Assembly (NCBI GenBank): GCA_947623455.1
Contig: OX392545.1
Location: 26,735,001 to 26,799,000 of the forward strand
DNA from: Mimachlamys varia
Taxonomy: Eukaryota; Mollusca; Bivalvia; Pectinida; Pectinidae
DNA: 64,000 nucleotides
Direction of reading: 5' to 3'
Notes under the pieces: generated by a model
Told to the model about the DNA's origin: nothing
Database searches by the model: none
What the model saw: the letters and a program-made list of their open reading frames with translations, nothing else
Made by a program: the position numbers and the translations under genes
Shown here: positions 23,141 to 36,362 of the stretch, piece after piece
How positions within the stretch are numbered: the stretch's first letter is position 1
Layout of the letters: every line of letters begins with the position of its first letter

Positions 23141-23905
23141 TTTACATCATTATTAGATTTTAAGTGCTATACGAAGAAAAAAAAACATTTGAAGCGGGTT
23201 GCTTAGATGGTAACTACGATGGCCGTGGTTGCTAAGATAATATAGTCCCATTTAATTCCATCAATATATTGGTGAGTTTAGAAAATACACAGTAAACAAC
23301 ACCATCTTTGTTCATTACATCATTTATACATTTGGTATTAAATAATATGACAAGCATTTCGAATTTATTTCTTAATTTGTAACGGTCGTTATGTACACAC
23401 ATTGACACATTGTGATCTGGTTGTGACGCGGTCCGACGTCAGACGTCACAACTGCAGGGCGCCGCCATGTTTGCGTTACCGTCAAAGAATTTCGTATGTG
23501 CATCATTGGAATCAAAAGTTTGACAGAAACAGTTTATTGTATAATCAGACGGAATCGATTCCATATATGTTCCATGTTTCAAAATCTTGAAGGAACCAAA
23601 CAATGACCGTCAGCGAATATGTATTGTTCTGAAGCGGGAACGATGCAATGTTTGAACACAAATCAATCCGCCAAGCCTTTTTTTTATTGCGTATTGCGTA
23701 TACGGTAATATATTCGCAGTCAGAAGGGAGAGGTGTTAATATAAACATAAGTCTCCCCTTATAATCTTTTTTAATTCTTACCAACCTTCCTTCAAAATGT
23801 CATAACAAACTGTTTACAAGGAAAATACGAATGCTATTTATTGTGTTTATTTAAAGACATGAGAAAAACAAGAAATATTTTCAACTGGATTATTTTTTTA
23901 TGTAA
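23141..23905. other. gene-free stretch with a CpG-richer patch
   Basis: Near 23425-23485 there is a CpG-rich patch with gacgtcagacgtcac (CRE-like) and gccgccatg (Kozak-like). The frame after that ATG closes after 18 codons. It could be the edge of an unrecognised first exon or promoter, but nothing else supports it. Confidence 0.35.
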
Positions 23906-23907
23906 TA

Positions 23908-24372
23908 CAGTCAACTTCGTTTATAAAGAATTTCTAGGGACCATGAAAAACATTTCGTTATATCAGGAATTCGCTATTCCCGATAGCATGGTTTTATGTA
24001 TAAGCAATGATAAGACATACAGAAGTAACGACATGAGTTTATCTTAAATTGATACGTGTATATGACTACCCAGGTGACCTATTCAAACGCACCGCCGACT
24101 CGTGGTCACAAAACCGAGACAAGTGAACACAGAACGTAGCTTTGTGTTGATTGGAATTTGTGTCGATCCAGGTCATTATTTTGTTATTACAGGTAAAAAT
24201 GCGGATGGGGACTGCAAAATCACTTCGTTGTTTCAGTTAATTCGCTATTTCAGACTTCGCTGTTTCAGTAAAACAATACATAAGATATATAAGAGTGAAA
24301 ATCGGGACTTTAAATTTACTTCGTTGTTGCCGGAATTTTATTGTTCCCGACTTCGTTATTTTCGAAGTTTAC
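23908..24372. mobile_element. pogo/Tigger-like MITE, about 465 bp
   Basis: TA-CAG start followed by tcaacttcgtttataaagaa, and an inverted counterpart at the right end reading agtaaacttcgaaaataacg in reverse, flanked by TA. Further aattcgctatttcag-like blocks are inside. The TIR type (acttcgttata) is typical of pogo/Tigger elements. No transposase. Confidence 0.5.
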
Positions 24373-27275
24373 TATATGTGTGTTACAAAACAATTCGTCG
24401 AATATTCATTCTTGAATTGTAATGTATATAAAAAACTTTAGGAAGAAACACAAAATATTTGGAAAATCCACCTGTATATAAATTGATTCAGGTATTTAGA
24501 ATAGAAAATGTGAAAAGAACCGTAGTCCCTGAATAATTATAATTATAATTATTTGAAGCTATTGATTTAAGAAATTGATTACTAAAGCAATGATATAATA
24601 TGATTTACAACTTATTAATTTTCTCTGTTTTGTTATACACCATGCTTTAAAGTGGTGCATCATAATTTTGTATAGTAATCTGTTGTTAGACCAAAAGTAT
24701 TGGTATATGATTTAATTGAAACTCGGATATACAATTTTTTATATACATTTTAAAATGTTTATTTTTATTTATTGATGAATTGTTTTCATTATTTTGATTT
24801 TTTTTATCTTATACATTCATATTTTGCCAAATTAATACTATTTAAATAGCATAATCCTATTCACTAAGATTTTAAATGAAATAAATCTTCATTCTTATTA
24901 ACACCAAGCTGTTCATATTTCCCTATAATAAAGTATTATACTTTCATAAACTATAAATTTTATACTTTAATTTGGCAACGATCAATCTGCTGTTTCTAGA
25001 TTTATGGCCAAATTTGATTTGAAAATTTCAGTAAAACACTGTACATTGTAGAAACAAGATTAGAGACCCTTGCCTGAAACCAATAGAGATTTCTTAAAAA
25101 TCACAAAAAAATACTTCGCATGGGTTCTTAGCTTGGGCATTCATGTTATACTGTCACGTCTAGTTTAAAATTAACTATGCATCTTATCTTACTAGAATTC
25201 TTCTTCATTGTACACCTCACATTTGTATATACAGCTCATAATCATTATATTGTATTCATTCTTCATAATGAACAAAATTCCATTCAGTTAATATTTTGGT
25301 AGAAATAATTTAAATATAACTTTTTAAATCTTTGTATTTGTATGTTTATGATTCTGAAACACTAAGAAATATATTCTCATAAAGGATGTCTTAAAGTTAA
25401 TAAAAGAAAATACAATGTTTAATAGTCATTAAATATTAGGGTAGTTGATGTTGAATTTGATCATTACGAATTGACAATGCTTTAATTGCTGAAATGTATT
25501 AGACCATTATATAGCTGGATTTAATTACTTCTAATTGTTTTGCATTGAACACTTTAATACAACAATTTAATGATATCACATATATTATTGATTGTTATAT
25601 CATTAAGTGTATAATGCAAGGTAACTTTTGCAATATGTATTCTAATAAAATAATTTATCAAAATTATAAACATATTTAAGGATTAAAGTTTCTTTCTGGT
25701 GGTTTTATCAAAGGATAAAGTTCAGTAGGATATCGATAGTTGGAATGGAACGCCGCCTTATGAGGTGACGAACTCCCGCGAAATTTCAGTCAACAAGTAA
25801 ACAAAAAAGTTCCAAAAGATTACATCTTTTTAATGTTATTTTTTCACATAAGTTCATATATAAACAAAACATACTGTCTTTGTTACTGTTATTGTATTTA
25901 AAAAAACATTAAAATGCTTCTTATTTATTTCTTAAATAAATTAACACATACTACGCGGCAGGATATTGATCGAGTCTGTAAAGTAGTGACGCGGCCTCGT
26001 GTTCAAATCGTAACGGAGTGTATTACTGCGCGCTGTGCCAATAGGCGCGTGATCCACTGATTTTATCGGAAAATAAAGTTCAGTAGGCATTCGTAGAAAT
26101 GTATAGGCAATATACTATCAATTCCAAACAGACTGTAAATATTACAAAATGGTCCTCCAACTTATTATAAAGATACTATACTTAACATTGTAATTCAAAA
26201 AAGCTATACAGTTGTTCTATAATAATATACATGTATACCTTATAATACCACCTACATTACTATGAAACAGGCTATAGCTAAACTGTCAATAGGTGTGAAC
26301 ACAAAAATGTATGCAAGGTGAGACAAGGTATTTTTCAAATTATATATATTTTTCATTCGTTATTTCGGACTTAAATTGCATCTAATCAAATTCCGTGATT
26401 TAATGTAAATACAAAGACATACAATATATATGTCTCTTGTATCAAAAAACAATATAATCATGTTTTTGGTGAAATTGTTTATGAAGTAGTTTTCTTTTCA
26501 TTTTTGTTTTTGTTTTTTTCAATCACAAAGTATCATTTTCATTTTTTTACAAAGTATCTTTTATTGTAGTTGGCTTAGTTTAACTTAGAAATAAAAGAAC
26601 AAGTGATTTATACTTGTAAATATATTGAAAAAGACTATACTCAGATTTGTCCAGGTGAATACAGGTAATGTTATTTTAAGATGTTGGCTGAGTGGGCATG
26701 AACCGTGTGACTAAACCAAATAGAATATGTTTGCTGCGTGGGTAGACACCGGCCAAATATTAACTAGGACAATGCAAAGTTAGACAAAAGGGGTGGATGA
26801 CTACCAAGGCAGAGGACCGTAGATGTTCAAAAGTGTTCAATGATTTTCAAAACTGACTTTACTGTGAACTACTTTTAATTTTTAATTTTTGTTAATAATG
26901 TCTTCTTATTATTAAAAAGCAGTGTTTGCTATTTGACCACTTTACCATATAAGCTAGCCAATAGTATGAGGGAAACGGATCAATATAAGCTACTAGCTTG
27001 TCTCCAAATCCTTCATCATATCTCATTTTGTATTGTATTGTATATTCATGATTATACTAAATAAAATACTGTTTGAATCAGAGGACCGAATGTATTTTAA
27101 ATGCCCTAACCTGTCAATCGAAAGGTCCAAACTGAAATAAAAGAGTCTGCATAAAACTTGTTCTATTTTAACAAATAATGATTTTGAATTCATTTGAAAT
27201 CAAGTTTAAATTCATTTATTGCCTTAAACTTTTTCAGTTTATCAATACATACATGACATATATAGGGGATCATAC
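24373..27275. other. gene-free, very AT-rich stretch
   Basis: No open frame with recognisable domains, no RNA gene. Longest gene-free unique region of the window. Confidence 0.5.
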
Positions 27276-27279
27276 ATGA

Positions 27280-27690
27280 GTGTCGATGTAATAATGAATT
27301 TATCAAACGAGTTCAAGCATTTAATATGTCACAAGCCGCTTACGGCGAATGACATTATACAATTTTGATGAGATCTATACATGGTTAAAATATTTATCAA
27401 GTTTAATAATAAATCCATATTTCACTAACACGAGTTTGAGATTCTATTTATCACATAACTTATATCTATGAGAAAATATACCAAAACTCTCAAATTAATT
27501 CTCTATAAGAAAGGCAAATTTCTTCTTTAACGGTACGATTTTCACTACCGAGACAATCATATGACGTCATTTGTTTAAGATGGCACAAAAGTTTTATTTA
27601 TTACACATGTGTAATACGTTGCTTATGATATGGCCGTATGACATGACTGAACCGGGCAGTTATGTGATAAATAATACATAATTGCATTGA
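27280..27690 (-). repeat. dispersed repeat family D, copy 2
   Basis: Reverse-orientation match to 38158-38510: gttatgtgataaat, gagaaaatac, caatcatatgacgtcattt and ttacacatgtgtaat in order. Ends in a aactgcccggttcagtcat block in reverse, which is also at the start of the 38.2 kb copy. Confidence 0.75.
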
Positions 27691-28950
27691 AATTCACTAT
27701 GTTGTGCGTACATTGTACAAGAAAAGACTGTGGGCCATGGATACTTAAAATGACCTAACTCGCCAAGATAGTTACAAATCCAGATTCAACACATTCTGTT
27801 ATAATCGGTTTTTCTGTAATGGGTCTGGATTTCGATATTTACCTGAGATCATTTGTATCCGAATCGCTCACTTACCTTTCGTATTGTTGAAAATTAAATC
27901 CAAGCATATACTCCCACGAAAAATATTAACACCGAAGTATTAAAAGATGACGTAGCACACACATGTGCTGTGTACCTAGTGCCCTAGAAATTCAATGAAA
28001 GATCACAGCGGCTCTGTGAGACAGTGGTCAAACCAGTAGTTTTTGACCGTGTATGTGTCTATTATGTTTGTTTAAAACACCCCATTTCAACTTACTAACC
28101 GTTCATATCATAACTCGTTATAGAAACACGAGGACCGGACTGGACTGTTTACCATTCGTATTTAAAACTTCTTACCACATTTAGTGTTGTTAACCACTGT
28201 GTATAAACGCCACCAGATATTGGTACCAGGCAAGCGAAGATCTAACGAGGCAGGCCACATTTGGAAGTTAGTGTTTTTGTTATTACAATCACTTAAAAGT
28301 CTGTCATAAGCCTGAGGCTTTGTGAATTGTTTTTGTACATTAGTAGGGATGATTTAAACCGCAGAAAACATTCAGATATAGGTTAATATTTCTTCTAGAC
28401 TTGCAAACATGTCGCCTGGTACCGGCAAACATTCACAATGAATATCTTCATCGAGTCTAATTTGACATGTTAAGTAGTTTCATCCAATAAGTTTCCTGTC
28501 TTTGATTAAATAATGTGTATCTGCACTACACACTTCAATTTCATCGTTGAACTCGTTGTAAATATTGAGAAATATGTCGAGATAATTTCATAGCAGTGTG
28601 CGGCGAATTGAATATATCTGTACGGCGACTTGCATAACGCTTTTACATTAAATGTACGGCATCTTGTTATGTATGTATATACTGTAAATTTCTTTGTTTC
28701 AGGTATGTCACTTGTCCACTTACAAGTGCCTGTTTTCAAAAAAGGCCTTGACAATTTTAAAGATGTCATTTCCCATCTCATCGAAAACCACAGCAACAGA
28801 GAGTTATAACACATTCGTATGGACAATAACAAATCCACAATTATAATATTGAACTTCAAAATCATTCCCGATATGTGCAGAGAGCAAGGGAGTACAACAA
28901 CTACTAACAATGAAAGCGAAAAGATAACTTCTAAAAAAAGTCCATAACAA
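27691..28950. other. gene-free stretch
   Basis: A 157-codon minus-strand frame (28506-28979) starts inside repeat A and has no recognisable family. It is not supported as a gene. No other signal. Confidence 0.4.
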
Positions 28951-28952
28951 GT

Positions 28953-29190
28953 GTCAACAAAACCATATTCCGAACACAAAATGAATTAAAGTAGGGGCAA
29001 ACAAAAGGAAAAGATGAACACAGAGACCCCTGTAAAAGCACAAGAAAACAAGACCAGTTCTTCGTAAGAGTCTTCTGCTTCATCGACGACATACTCAAAC
29101 ACGTCCATCTTCATATCACACAAAGATTCGAAATGTTTCTCAATTAGATAAATATGACGACCATGAAACTTACTCATGGTTCTGATCAAT
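28953..29190 (+). repeat. dispersed repeat family A, copy 3
   Basis: gtcaacaaaaccatattccg start, then agtcttctgcttcatcgacg, with an internal deletion of the middle-right block. Confidence 0.75.
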
Positions 29191-30070
29191 CTGCATCTCT
29201 CGAATCCCTGTGTTCTATCACTTGATTAACTATGGTGTTTGTTGTACTTAATTTTATGAATATTACTTGCTTCATCAAATATGTCAGACATCGCTCCAGC
29301 ACACAACATCCTATGGCATAAAAAACGAATATGATATCGATGTTGTACAGGATACGATGTCGTGTATTTTGTTAAAGTATTGTTAGACACACGAATCAAT
29401 TTAAGCAACACAATATTCAATCAAGCGGTGCTTCGAAAAGTGTTACTTGAGGTCCGATCTGCTTTTGAAATCATATAAAGAAAAGTGTGGACAGGTCGTG
29501 AAATTAAGCAGGTCTCTCTTATCAATAGGACACTTTAGATACCAACATTTTGAACTGATAAACTTTAACATGTATACATTTGGCACAACTTAAATCACAT
29601 AAAAATCATTTGAGACCTAATACTGGCTATATAGTGTTCCATATTACAAACATGTGCTTGCGATACCTCCGTTTTTAATATATGGCCTCAAGATATTAAC
29701 ATTTAGTTCATGTTCAACTTAAAACTGACCAATCAGTTATGACGTTACAAAGATAACGCTATCTCTAATTTTTCAATATCGACCATACTCAGTCAAACAT
29801 TAAATAGAAAAATTTATGATTTTAGGATTTAACAAGTTTTTGCAGTGACGCAGGGCTTCCTTGTTCCAATGGAAAACTTAAAAAAAGAGACCAACATTTT
29901 AAACACATTAACTTGTACGTGTTTTTATACCTGATACAATTAACAATGGTTGAGCGTCAATCCTCATTTTTTGAGCCGCAAAATGTCAAAAACAATATAT
30001 GCTACCATATAATAAATTGTTTTGCCAAATATCAGGTTTGTACAGCATCTCTGAGCTGTATACAATCTTT
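29191..30070. other. gene-free AT-rich stretch
   Basis: Nothing supported. Confidence 0.4.
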
Positions 30071-30204
30071 TTAAAACCATATCTGTATTCCATTACGTAA
30101 CAGTACAGGCACACTCCGTTCCATTAAGGTTAGGGTTAGGGTTAGGGTTAATGGAACGGAGTGTACCGGTACTGTTACGTAATGGAATTCAGATATGGTT
30201 TTAA
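30071..30204. repeat. 57-bp inverted repeat with a telomere-repeat loop
   Basis: Left arm 30071-30127 and right arm 30148-30204 are reverse complements with three mismatches in 57. The 20-base loop is ggttagggttagggttaggg, continuous with the tta of the right arm, i.e. about three and a half TTAGGG units. The flanks are unremarkable AT-rich sequence. Confidence 0.95.
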
Positions 30205-31100
30205 TCAGATTGAGCTCTATACTAGAAAATCACTGGATTGTGACAGTCCGTTATAAAAAATCTGAGAAATATATCACTTCTAAGTGGAAGACTGTCCAAA
30301 AGGTAACATCATCATTATATTAGTTTTCACAGCATGCATCATGCATCCGTAATACCGTATGCTAATGTTCTCAACTGTTGCTTGAACATAATGAACCATT
30401 ATAGTCATTGAAATAAAGTCAAACTGTTAACAAGCTCTTCAAAACGCAGTACACTGAAGATAAACAAACAAGCAATTCGCCGTACAGCGTAGTAAAATTA
30501 TAAACAATGATTGCAGTGTTTTTCATATTAACAACGGTAGAGGAATTCTGACTTGTTAGGTAACTAAATTGTCAAAAATCGTCTTATACTCACATAAATA
30601 ACGAAGAAAGTTTAATATCAGCTGCATCAAACGTTGAGTGTCTCGTTTTTCTCGGTACTAAGCAATGTATTTTTCAATTAAAAAACTCTTTGAAATATAT
30701 CAAGTCGACTTCATCTCGCCAACGTTTATGTTGAATAGTTAAAGAGTGCCCTGTCAAATTTCACAATCAAGTGATGCCTAGAGATAGAAATATCACCTTG
30801 ATGCAGTTACCGCTAACAAGGATTTCGCTTGCCTGGTACCAATATTCGGTGGCGTTAACACACAGTGTTTAAAGGCTGAATTGTATGCTGTTCTAGTTTG
30901 ATGGATATAATTTAAAAGGGGGTCTAGAGAAAAACTCGATGTCAACTGTACGTGTACTCAGATCCCTTACGATATACGGCGCTAACATACGTTGGACACA
31001 GCTCTCAGATTGAGATTGCGATACATGAGGAGCCCGGGGTGTTTTACTGATACCGTGTCTAAAATTAGTACAAGCTCAAACCACCAAGTCAACGCTTAAT
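30205..31100. other. gene-free stretch
   Basis: No supported gene or element. Confidence 0.4.
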
Positions 31101-31104
31101 ATCA

Positions 31105-31192
31105 CCCTGTTGAGACCACAGGGACCTGAGAATTAGTTACAGCTAGTTTTGGACCTACAATAGGGTGTTTAGAGTAAGTTTACACTTTTGCG
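31105..31192 (+). repeat. dispersed repeat family E, copy 2
   Basis: accacagggacctgag, gttacagctagttttggacc and agtttacacttt in the same order and spacing as 18170-18265. Confidence 0.65.
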
Positions 31193-34100
31193 GGGTTAAG
31201 ATAAATTTTCGATAAAAATGCCCCCATCAATGGTCATAAAAGCTAAATGATTGAAAGCTTTCCAGGTCGAAAAAACGACCCCACCTACCTATCTTGCATC
31301 AAAAATCACATTTGTAGTTGAGGTACGAAAAAACACTTGGCACCGTTGGAAAGATGGATAATTTTTATTTTACAAACCTCCTTAATCTAAGTCAAATGAA
31401 TCTTCCTTCCGCAAAGATAATCTCAATTTCTTCCAAAAACACGCAACATTTCCGTGACTCAAAGTTTTTGTCGGCTTGTCGGCCAGTTCTTGCATATTCA
31501 ATGAATTTTGACGTCATTGCACGCGGAGACCTTACGCTGGCATTGGATGGCGGTCTTCCTTTAAATTTAGGCATCCAATGACAGCAAAAGACCAGCGCGC
31601 GGGGTAACGGAACAATGTTTGAAAAGTACGAGAAACGTATACAATGTAATGTCTTTGATGGCAGCTGGAGCGAAACAGAAGGCAGATCTAGATTTTCGGT
31701 TTGGTTTGGTTTCGTTTGTTTGGCGTCCTTATTAACGTGGAAACGTGTTGAAAATGGAAATATTATAATTTTAATGTTTCCTTCCAATAAATGGCATAAG
31801 CTTTATCCCAGTATGTTTAATATTGATATAAAATGCAGTTCAGCCCATCAAATTTAAAAAAAAATCTGTACTTTCGAAAAAATATTCAGTAACTAATATC
31901 CAAATGGGAGTGCGCAAATATTTTTCATATAGTTATTTAAAACATTTCAAAAAGTAATACAAAGTTACTGCAATGTTCATAGAATGATAGCCCAGTGTTA
32001 AAATTTCGATGTTAGTCTGTAAATCAGAGTTTCTGGAAGAAATACACAGGTACCCCCTCTAAAAAAATGTCGTCCATTGCATGCTGTTCAGTTCAGGCAA
32101 TATAGGGGCATTATTTTATATTAAAATGGGCCATTTGTCATGTAAATATAAATTTTGTGTCAAATGAACATATAAAATTAAAATGATAACACCGACATAA
32201 CGTATTACTAATTAAGGTTGAGAAATTATGTGCCTCAACTGCCACACATGTTTACAATGGCAACGATTTACGCTAGCGATGTTTGACCGATGTTTGACAG
32301 ATAAGAAGCCGAGAATGAATTGGTTTAATCAGTGAGTTAATACGATCCGATCCACGCGGAACTGTATAATATGTTCGAATTCCGTCAGAATGTATACAAA
32401 ACAAATTAAACTTGTAGGCAATTCTTTCAAAATCATTAAATTACATGAAAAAACACTGCTGGAAGTGCTGATGAACATCTTTTCACGTGCTGTACATTCG
32501 CCCAAAAAATGAAAAATTGGCAATCGCTAAAAACAATTTTGCATGATAGGAAAGGGTAGTTTGTGCTTTGTGACGATATACAAAGTAACATTAACCTTTA
32601 CTGCATGCTTGAATCCAATTTAATTGTTAATTTTGTCGAAGTTTCAACATTCCTCTAAGTCAGGCGTATGAATATCTAAAAAGTAAAAAGTTCAAAATGG
32701 AGGGCAGATGAGTATTTTTCGCTACATGCAACGGAAAGATGTTTGATTTAAGAGATTCGACATAATGTCATAACTCGTCATACCGCAGACGGTAAGATTA
32801 TTGTTTTGGCTATGCGGCGTGCCACATCAATTTGTCGATCGGCAATGGAAAATTGATCCAGATGTGATTGGTGTTCAGAATGTGCGTAAGTTGCCGTTCT
32901 TGTGACGATTACGTTCTCTTATTTTGCGGTTTGCAATTGAAAGAGAGATTTATTCAAAAGTCTCGTTTATCATTCTGTGTATATGAAAGAAAGAAAAAGA
33001 CTTTTATTGTTTTTATTATCTTTCGCTGTATTCTGCAAACGTGCACGCGTTTTTAGGCATATAACACAAATTATCAGAAAAACCACCAAACATACCAAAA
33101 TATTGTTGAAATTATCGATTCCCCATCACAAAGTGTCTTTGTGGCCTATTTTGGTCTTGTATTTTGCAGTATTTAGTAAATAACAAGTTTTGGTAAAAAC
33201 ACCTCCGCCATATTGATTTGTCCAGTACCAAGTCCATAACTACTTGGCTACCTCGGCCCTGGTCTAGATTTTAAGCCCTGCATGATCAAAGAGCAATATT
33301 AGTAAGAATACTGGCATATTGGTATAACACGTCATGATTTCTACTTTAATACTTACCATTGAATCGACATTCACTTTGTCAATGTCGATCGTGAAAGGGG
33401 GGGGGGGGGCGCCTTCAAATGAAATGCTCAGTGTCCTTGCGCAGTCGTACGTTCGTTTCCGCTTCTTTGCTTCTGTAATTCTGTATGAAGCCTTATGATG
33501 ATAAGATAAAAGTAAAATTCTGATTTCGTGAAAATCTGTTTTTTTTCTAGTATTATAGCAAAATTTAACTTTGAAAACTTTATTAAAACGGTATGGCCGA
33601 CATTGGATATCCTTGTCTAACAACATAGAAAATGAGGGGAAAAATCAACAAAAAAATCTCATCTGCTGTCAACGGAGACATTTTGTAGATCGAGGTAATA
33701 CGAATGTGTTGGTATATTACAATATTTCAACGTATCCGTTGTAAGAGAAGACCACAAAAACACTTGAAAACTATTTTTTCTAAAACTAGTTTAACTATTC
33801 TTGTTCAGACCTTAGCAATAGCTACTGAAGTAGACTACACTCTGCAAAGGTCTTACTGTGTAGTGTGTGAATTGTAGCGAATTTTTAAACAGCTTTTAGA
33901 ACCATACATGTATTGACATCACGTTCAAGACTTGCAAAAATGTACAGTTGTGGTACACGTAATACACCAACAATATCGCGTGTACACCGTCAACATATCT
34001 TGTGCACACAACTGGGCGATTTAGCAATCGTTTGAAGTTGTCGATTAAGAAACACTGTATAAATTAGCATCATATGTCATGTTAATTTTACAATACACAT

Positions 34101-34590
34101 GTGTATAGTGTAGCGGTGACGACATTTACAATATATAGTGCTACAGGGACTGTGATGCAGACCAGAACGGGTTTAGTTCCCTGGTAATAGAACCAGTAAA
34201 TGACATTTTGATTACCGGCCATTGGAGTTTTACCCGGCCTGTTTCTGACAAAGACAGCCGATAAGTATGTGTTACCGTATGTCTTTAAGGCATTAGGTAT
34301 TGGTTCCGAAAATCTTCATATCTGCTTTTTACATTGGTGTGTGACGTTTCCCCGGGCGACGAAAACATCCGTCCATGTACACGTATAATGTGGATATACA
34401 GGTTTACCTGTAGGAGAACGGGTTTATATGTGTTGAAAGTGTACAGGTGTCTATCTGATTTATCTGAAAACACCATTTCCGAATTAAAGAAATAAAATAT
34501 AGGATAATGATAGCTCATAAATAGCTAAGATTTAGAAATTTACTTAAAAATCGAGCTCGAAACCGCTCGAAACCGTTTCTATGTAATGTT
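31193..34590. other. gene-free stretch with a CpG-richer patch
   Basis: Around 31500-31620 base composition is less AT-rich (tgacgtcattgcacgcgg, accagcgcgcgggg). Open frames of 87 codons (+) and 131 codons (minus) overlap there without a recognisable family. It could be a promoter or first exon of an unseen gene, perhaps the missing 5' end of the decarboxylase, but nothing proves it. A G-run lies near 33398. The rest shows nothing. Confidence 0.35.
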
Positions 34591-34596
34591 CCATTA

Positions 34597-34690
34597 AGCG
34601 GAACGTTCCGGTAGTTCCGGAACGAACCAGACGTTCCGCTAAATTGAACGCGACATTCTGCCGGAACGAACCGGTTCGTCGGGAACGACT
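34597..34690. promoter_or_regulatory. cluster of GAA/TTC motifs resembling a heat-shock element array
   Basis: gGAAcgTTCc at 34600-34609 and TTCcgGAA at 34615-34622 are followed by further GAA/TTC triplets at about 34624, 34635, 34645, 34656, 34664, 34675 and 34683, in an unusually GC-rich patch. The alternating GAA and TTC blocks look like heat-shock factor sites. No transcription start nearby is known, so function is uncertain. It may be a decayed simple repeat of ggaacg. Confidence 0.35.
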
Positions 34691-35139
34691 CGTTTGAGGG
34701 TTCTGTGTTGGATCAAATATGAGGGTCAGTGAAAGGTTTTCTTTAAAAGATATAACAGTAACCAGTTAAACAGCATTTCATCAGTAAAATATATCACTAT
34801 CACCTCCAAGTAGCATCATATTGTGCAAAATAAAAGGGACTACTCGCATTGTTTTGTCATACAAATGTCATACAAATGTCATACAAGTGTCATATGTGTG
34901 TTAAACAAGTGTCATACAAATACTATGCAAGTGACTCAAGACTTCGTAACTTTCAATAACTATAAACGAACTTATTTTGGCGCATTAGCATTTTAGTGCA
35001 TACCCGAATGTAAGCAGAGAAGTGCAATCATGAGTTTATGAGACAAAAACAAACTGTTATAGAACAAGAAGTATGCGCTCTTTCTTGCTTTGTCAATAAT
35101 TTCAAAGTCCATACAGAATATAATAGTGGACAAAACGAA

Positions 35140-35590
35140 AAAAAAAATTGCAATTGTTTCATAATCTAATAATTAATTTTCCATTGACATTATGGAGAAT
35201 GCGGCTTTCTGATTAGTTGCGATTTTCTATTCATACCTCTATGAAAAAAAAAAAGAGAATGGCTCGAACAATGTTACGTCACAATGCGGCAATTGACGTT
35301 GCGTTTTGATTTGTAAAAAAGAAACCGTTGTTAGATCAGTCAAATCGTACATTAACATGTTTGAACTTGAAAAGTAAGTTTCAAAAATTAATTATAAGAA
35401 ACTTCAACTAATCAGAAAGGCGCATTCTGCATACAATCAATGGAAAATTAATTATTTAAGCATTGACGACAATCTGTTTTAGTTTCATTAGGGTATGAAA
35501 AAAAATTTTGCTTGCAAACTTTTGTAAGAATCCGCTGCGCGGATTCATACAGTTTGCAAAAAAAAAAAAAAACTAAAAATTATCATCAAT
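35140..35590. repeat. fold-back (inverted-repeat) region
   Basis: The block aataattaattttccattga with gaatgcg and tttctgattagttg at 35160-35225 returns in reverse at about 35398-35460. A second small hairpin with gcaaac...gtttgc arms around aatccgctgcgcggatt lies at 35513-35560, next to A-runs. MITE-like and non-coding. Confidence 0.7.
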
Positions 35591-35934
35591 GCTTAACCAA
35601 ACTTTGGATTTTCAAGCCATGGAAAAACCATGTTCACTATTGAGATATTGTGTCAGAAACTTGAATAAGTTTCAATCAGTCGGATTTTCGGAACATGGTA
35701 AAAATTGAGCCGTAAATTCTGGAACAATCGGGTTAAAATAATCTGTTACATTACTCCGTTAACTTCGGAATTCAAAATTCAAATTCTTCGTCCGATAAGA
35801 TAAGATAAGATACTAGTTCATAATAATGTTTGACTTTCCAAATTTACATCTGTTTTTTACAATCCATAATTGGACACAATCCGTTATCTAACTTTGATTA
35901 TTAGGCTTTCTTCACCTAAAACTTAAACTACATA

Positions 35935-36208
35935 GTGTATTAGTGTACTTACTTGTTGTGATTGACAATGGTGACTCGGTTCTATTTTGAGGATTTATGC
36001 TTACTTGGATGTGACCAAGATTTACATGGCAGGTGTTGTCGATTAAGCAGACGACGCTTACTCTTCCGGAACACCTGGTCTTATTCTCTTGCGCTTTTTC
36101 GGGGGTTTCAATGTAAATTTTTCCTTTGTTCATATTTGCCACTAGTTTAATCGATTTTGAGTTCGGATTATGGTTTTGTTGTCGCTTTGTTATTCTCTGA
36201 TTTTTAGC
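35935..36208 (-). repeat. dispersed repeat family A, copy 4
   Basis: Full-length reverse copy ending 150 bases upstream of the first recognised decarboxylase exon: tgcttacttggatgtgacca, gacgcttactcttccggaac, and gagttcggattatggttttg. Confidence 0.8.
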
Positions 36209-36362
36209 GCTGTATTCATTTTATTTTATTTATTTTGTAAGAACAAGTGATGATTTTAAAAACACAGCAAACGGTTTATACCTTTAATTTTAGTTACTTA
36301 TTCTTTGTTATTGTTACGTATTTAGATATTTATCATGATTATGAATTTCCATACGTCATCAG

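Noticed and set aside
24102..24422. 106-codon + strand frame
   Set aside because: Lies mostly within a pogo-like MITE and is built of its repeated acttcgtt blocks.
28506..28979. 157-codon minus-strand frame with hydrophobic N-terminus
   Set aside because: Begins inside repeat A, has no recognisable family and lies in AT-rich DNA. Not enough to call a gene.
31318..31857. Overlapping frames on both strands (87 and 131 codons) in a CpG-richer patch
   Set aside because: No domain recognised and no splice context to link them to the decarboxylase. Kept only as a possible promoter region.
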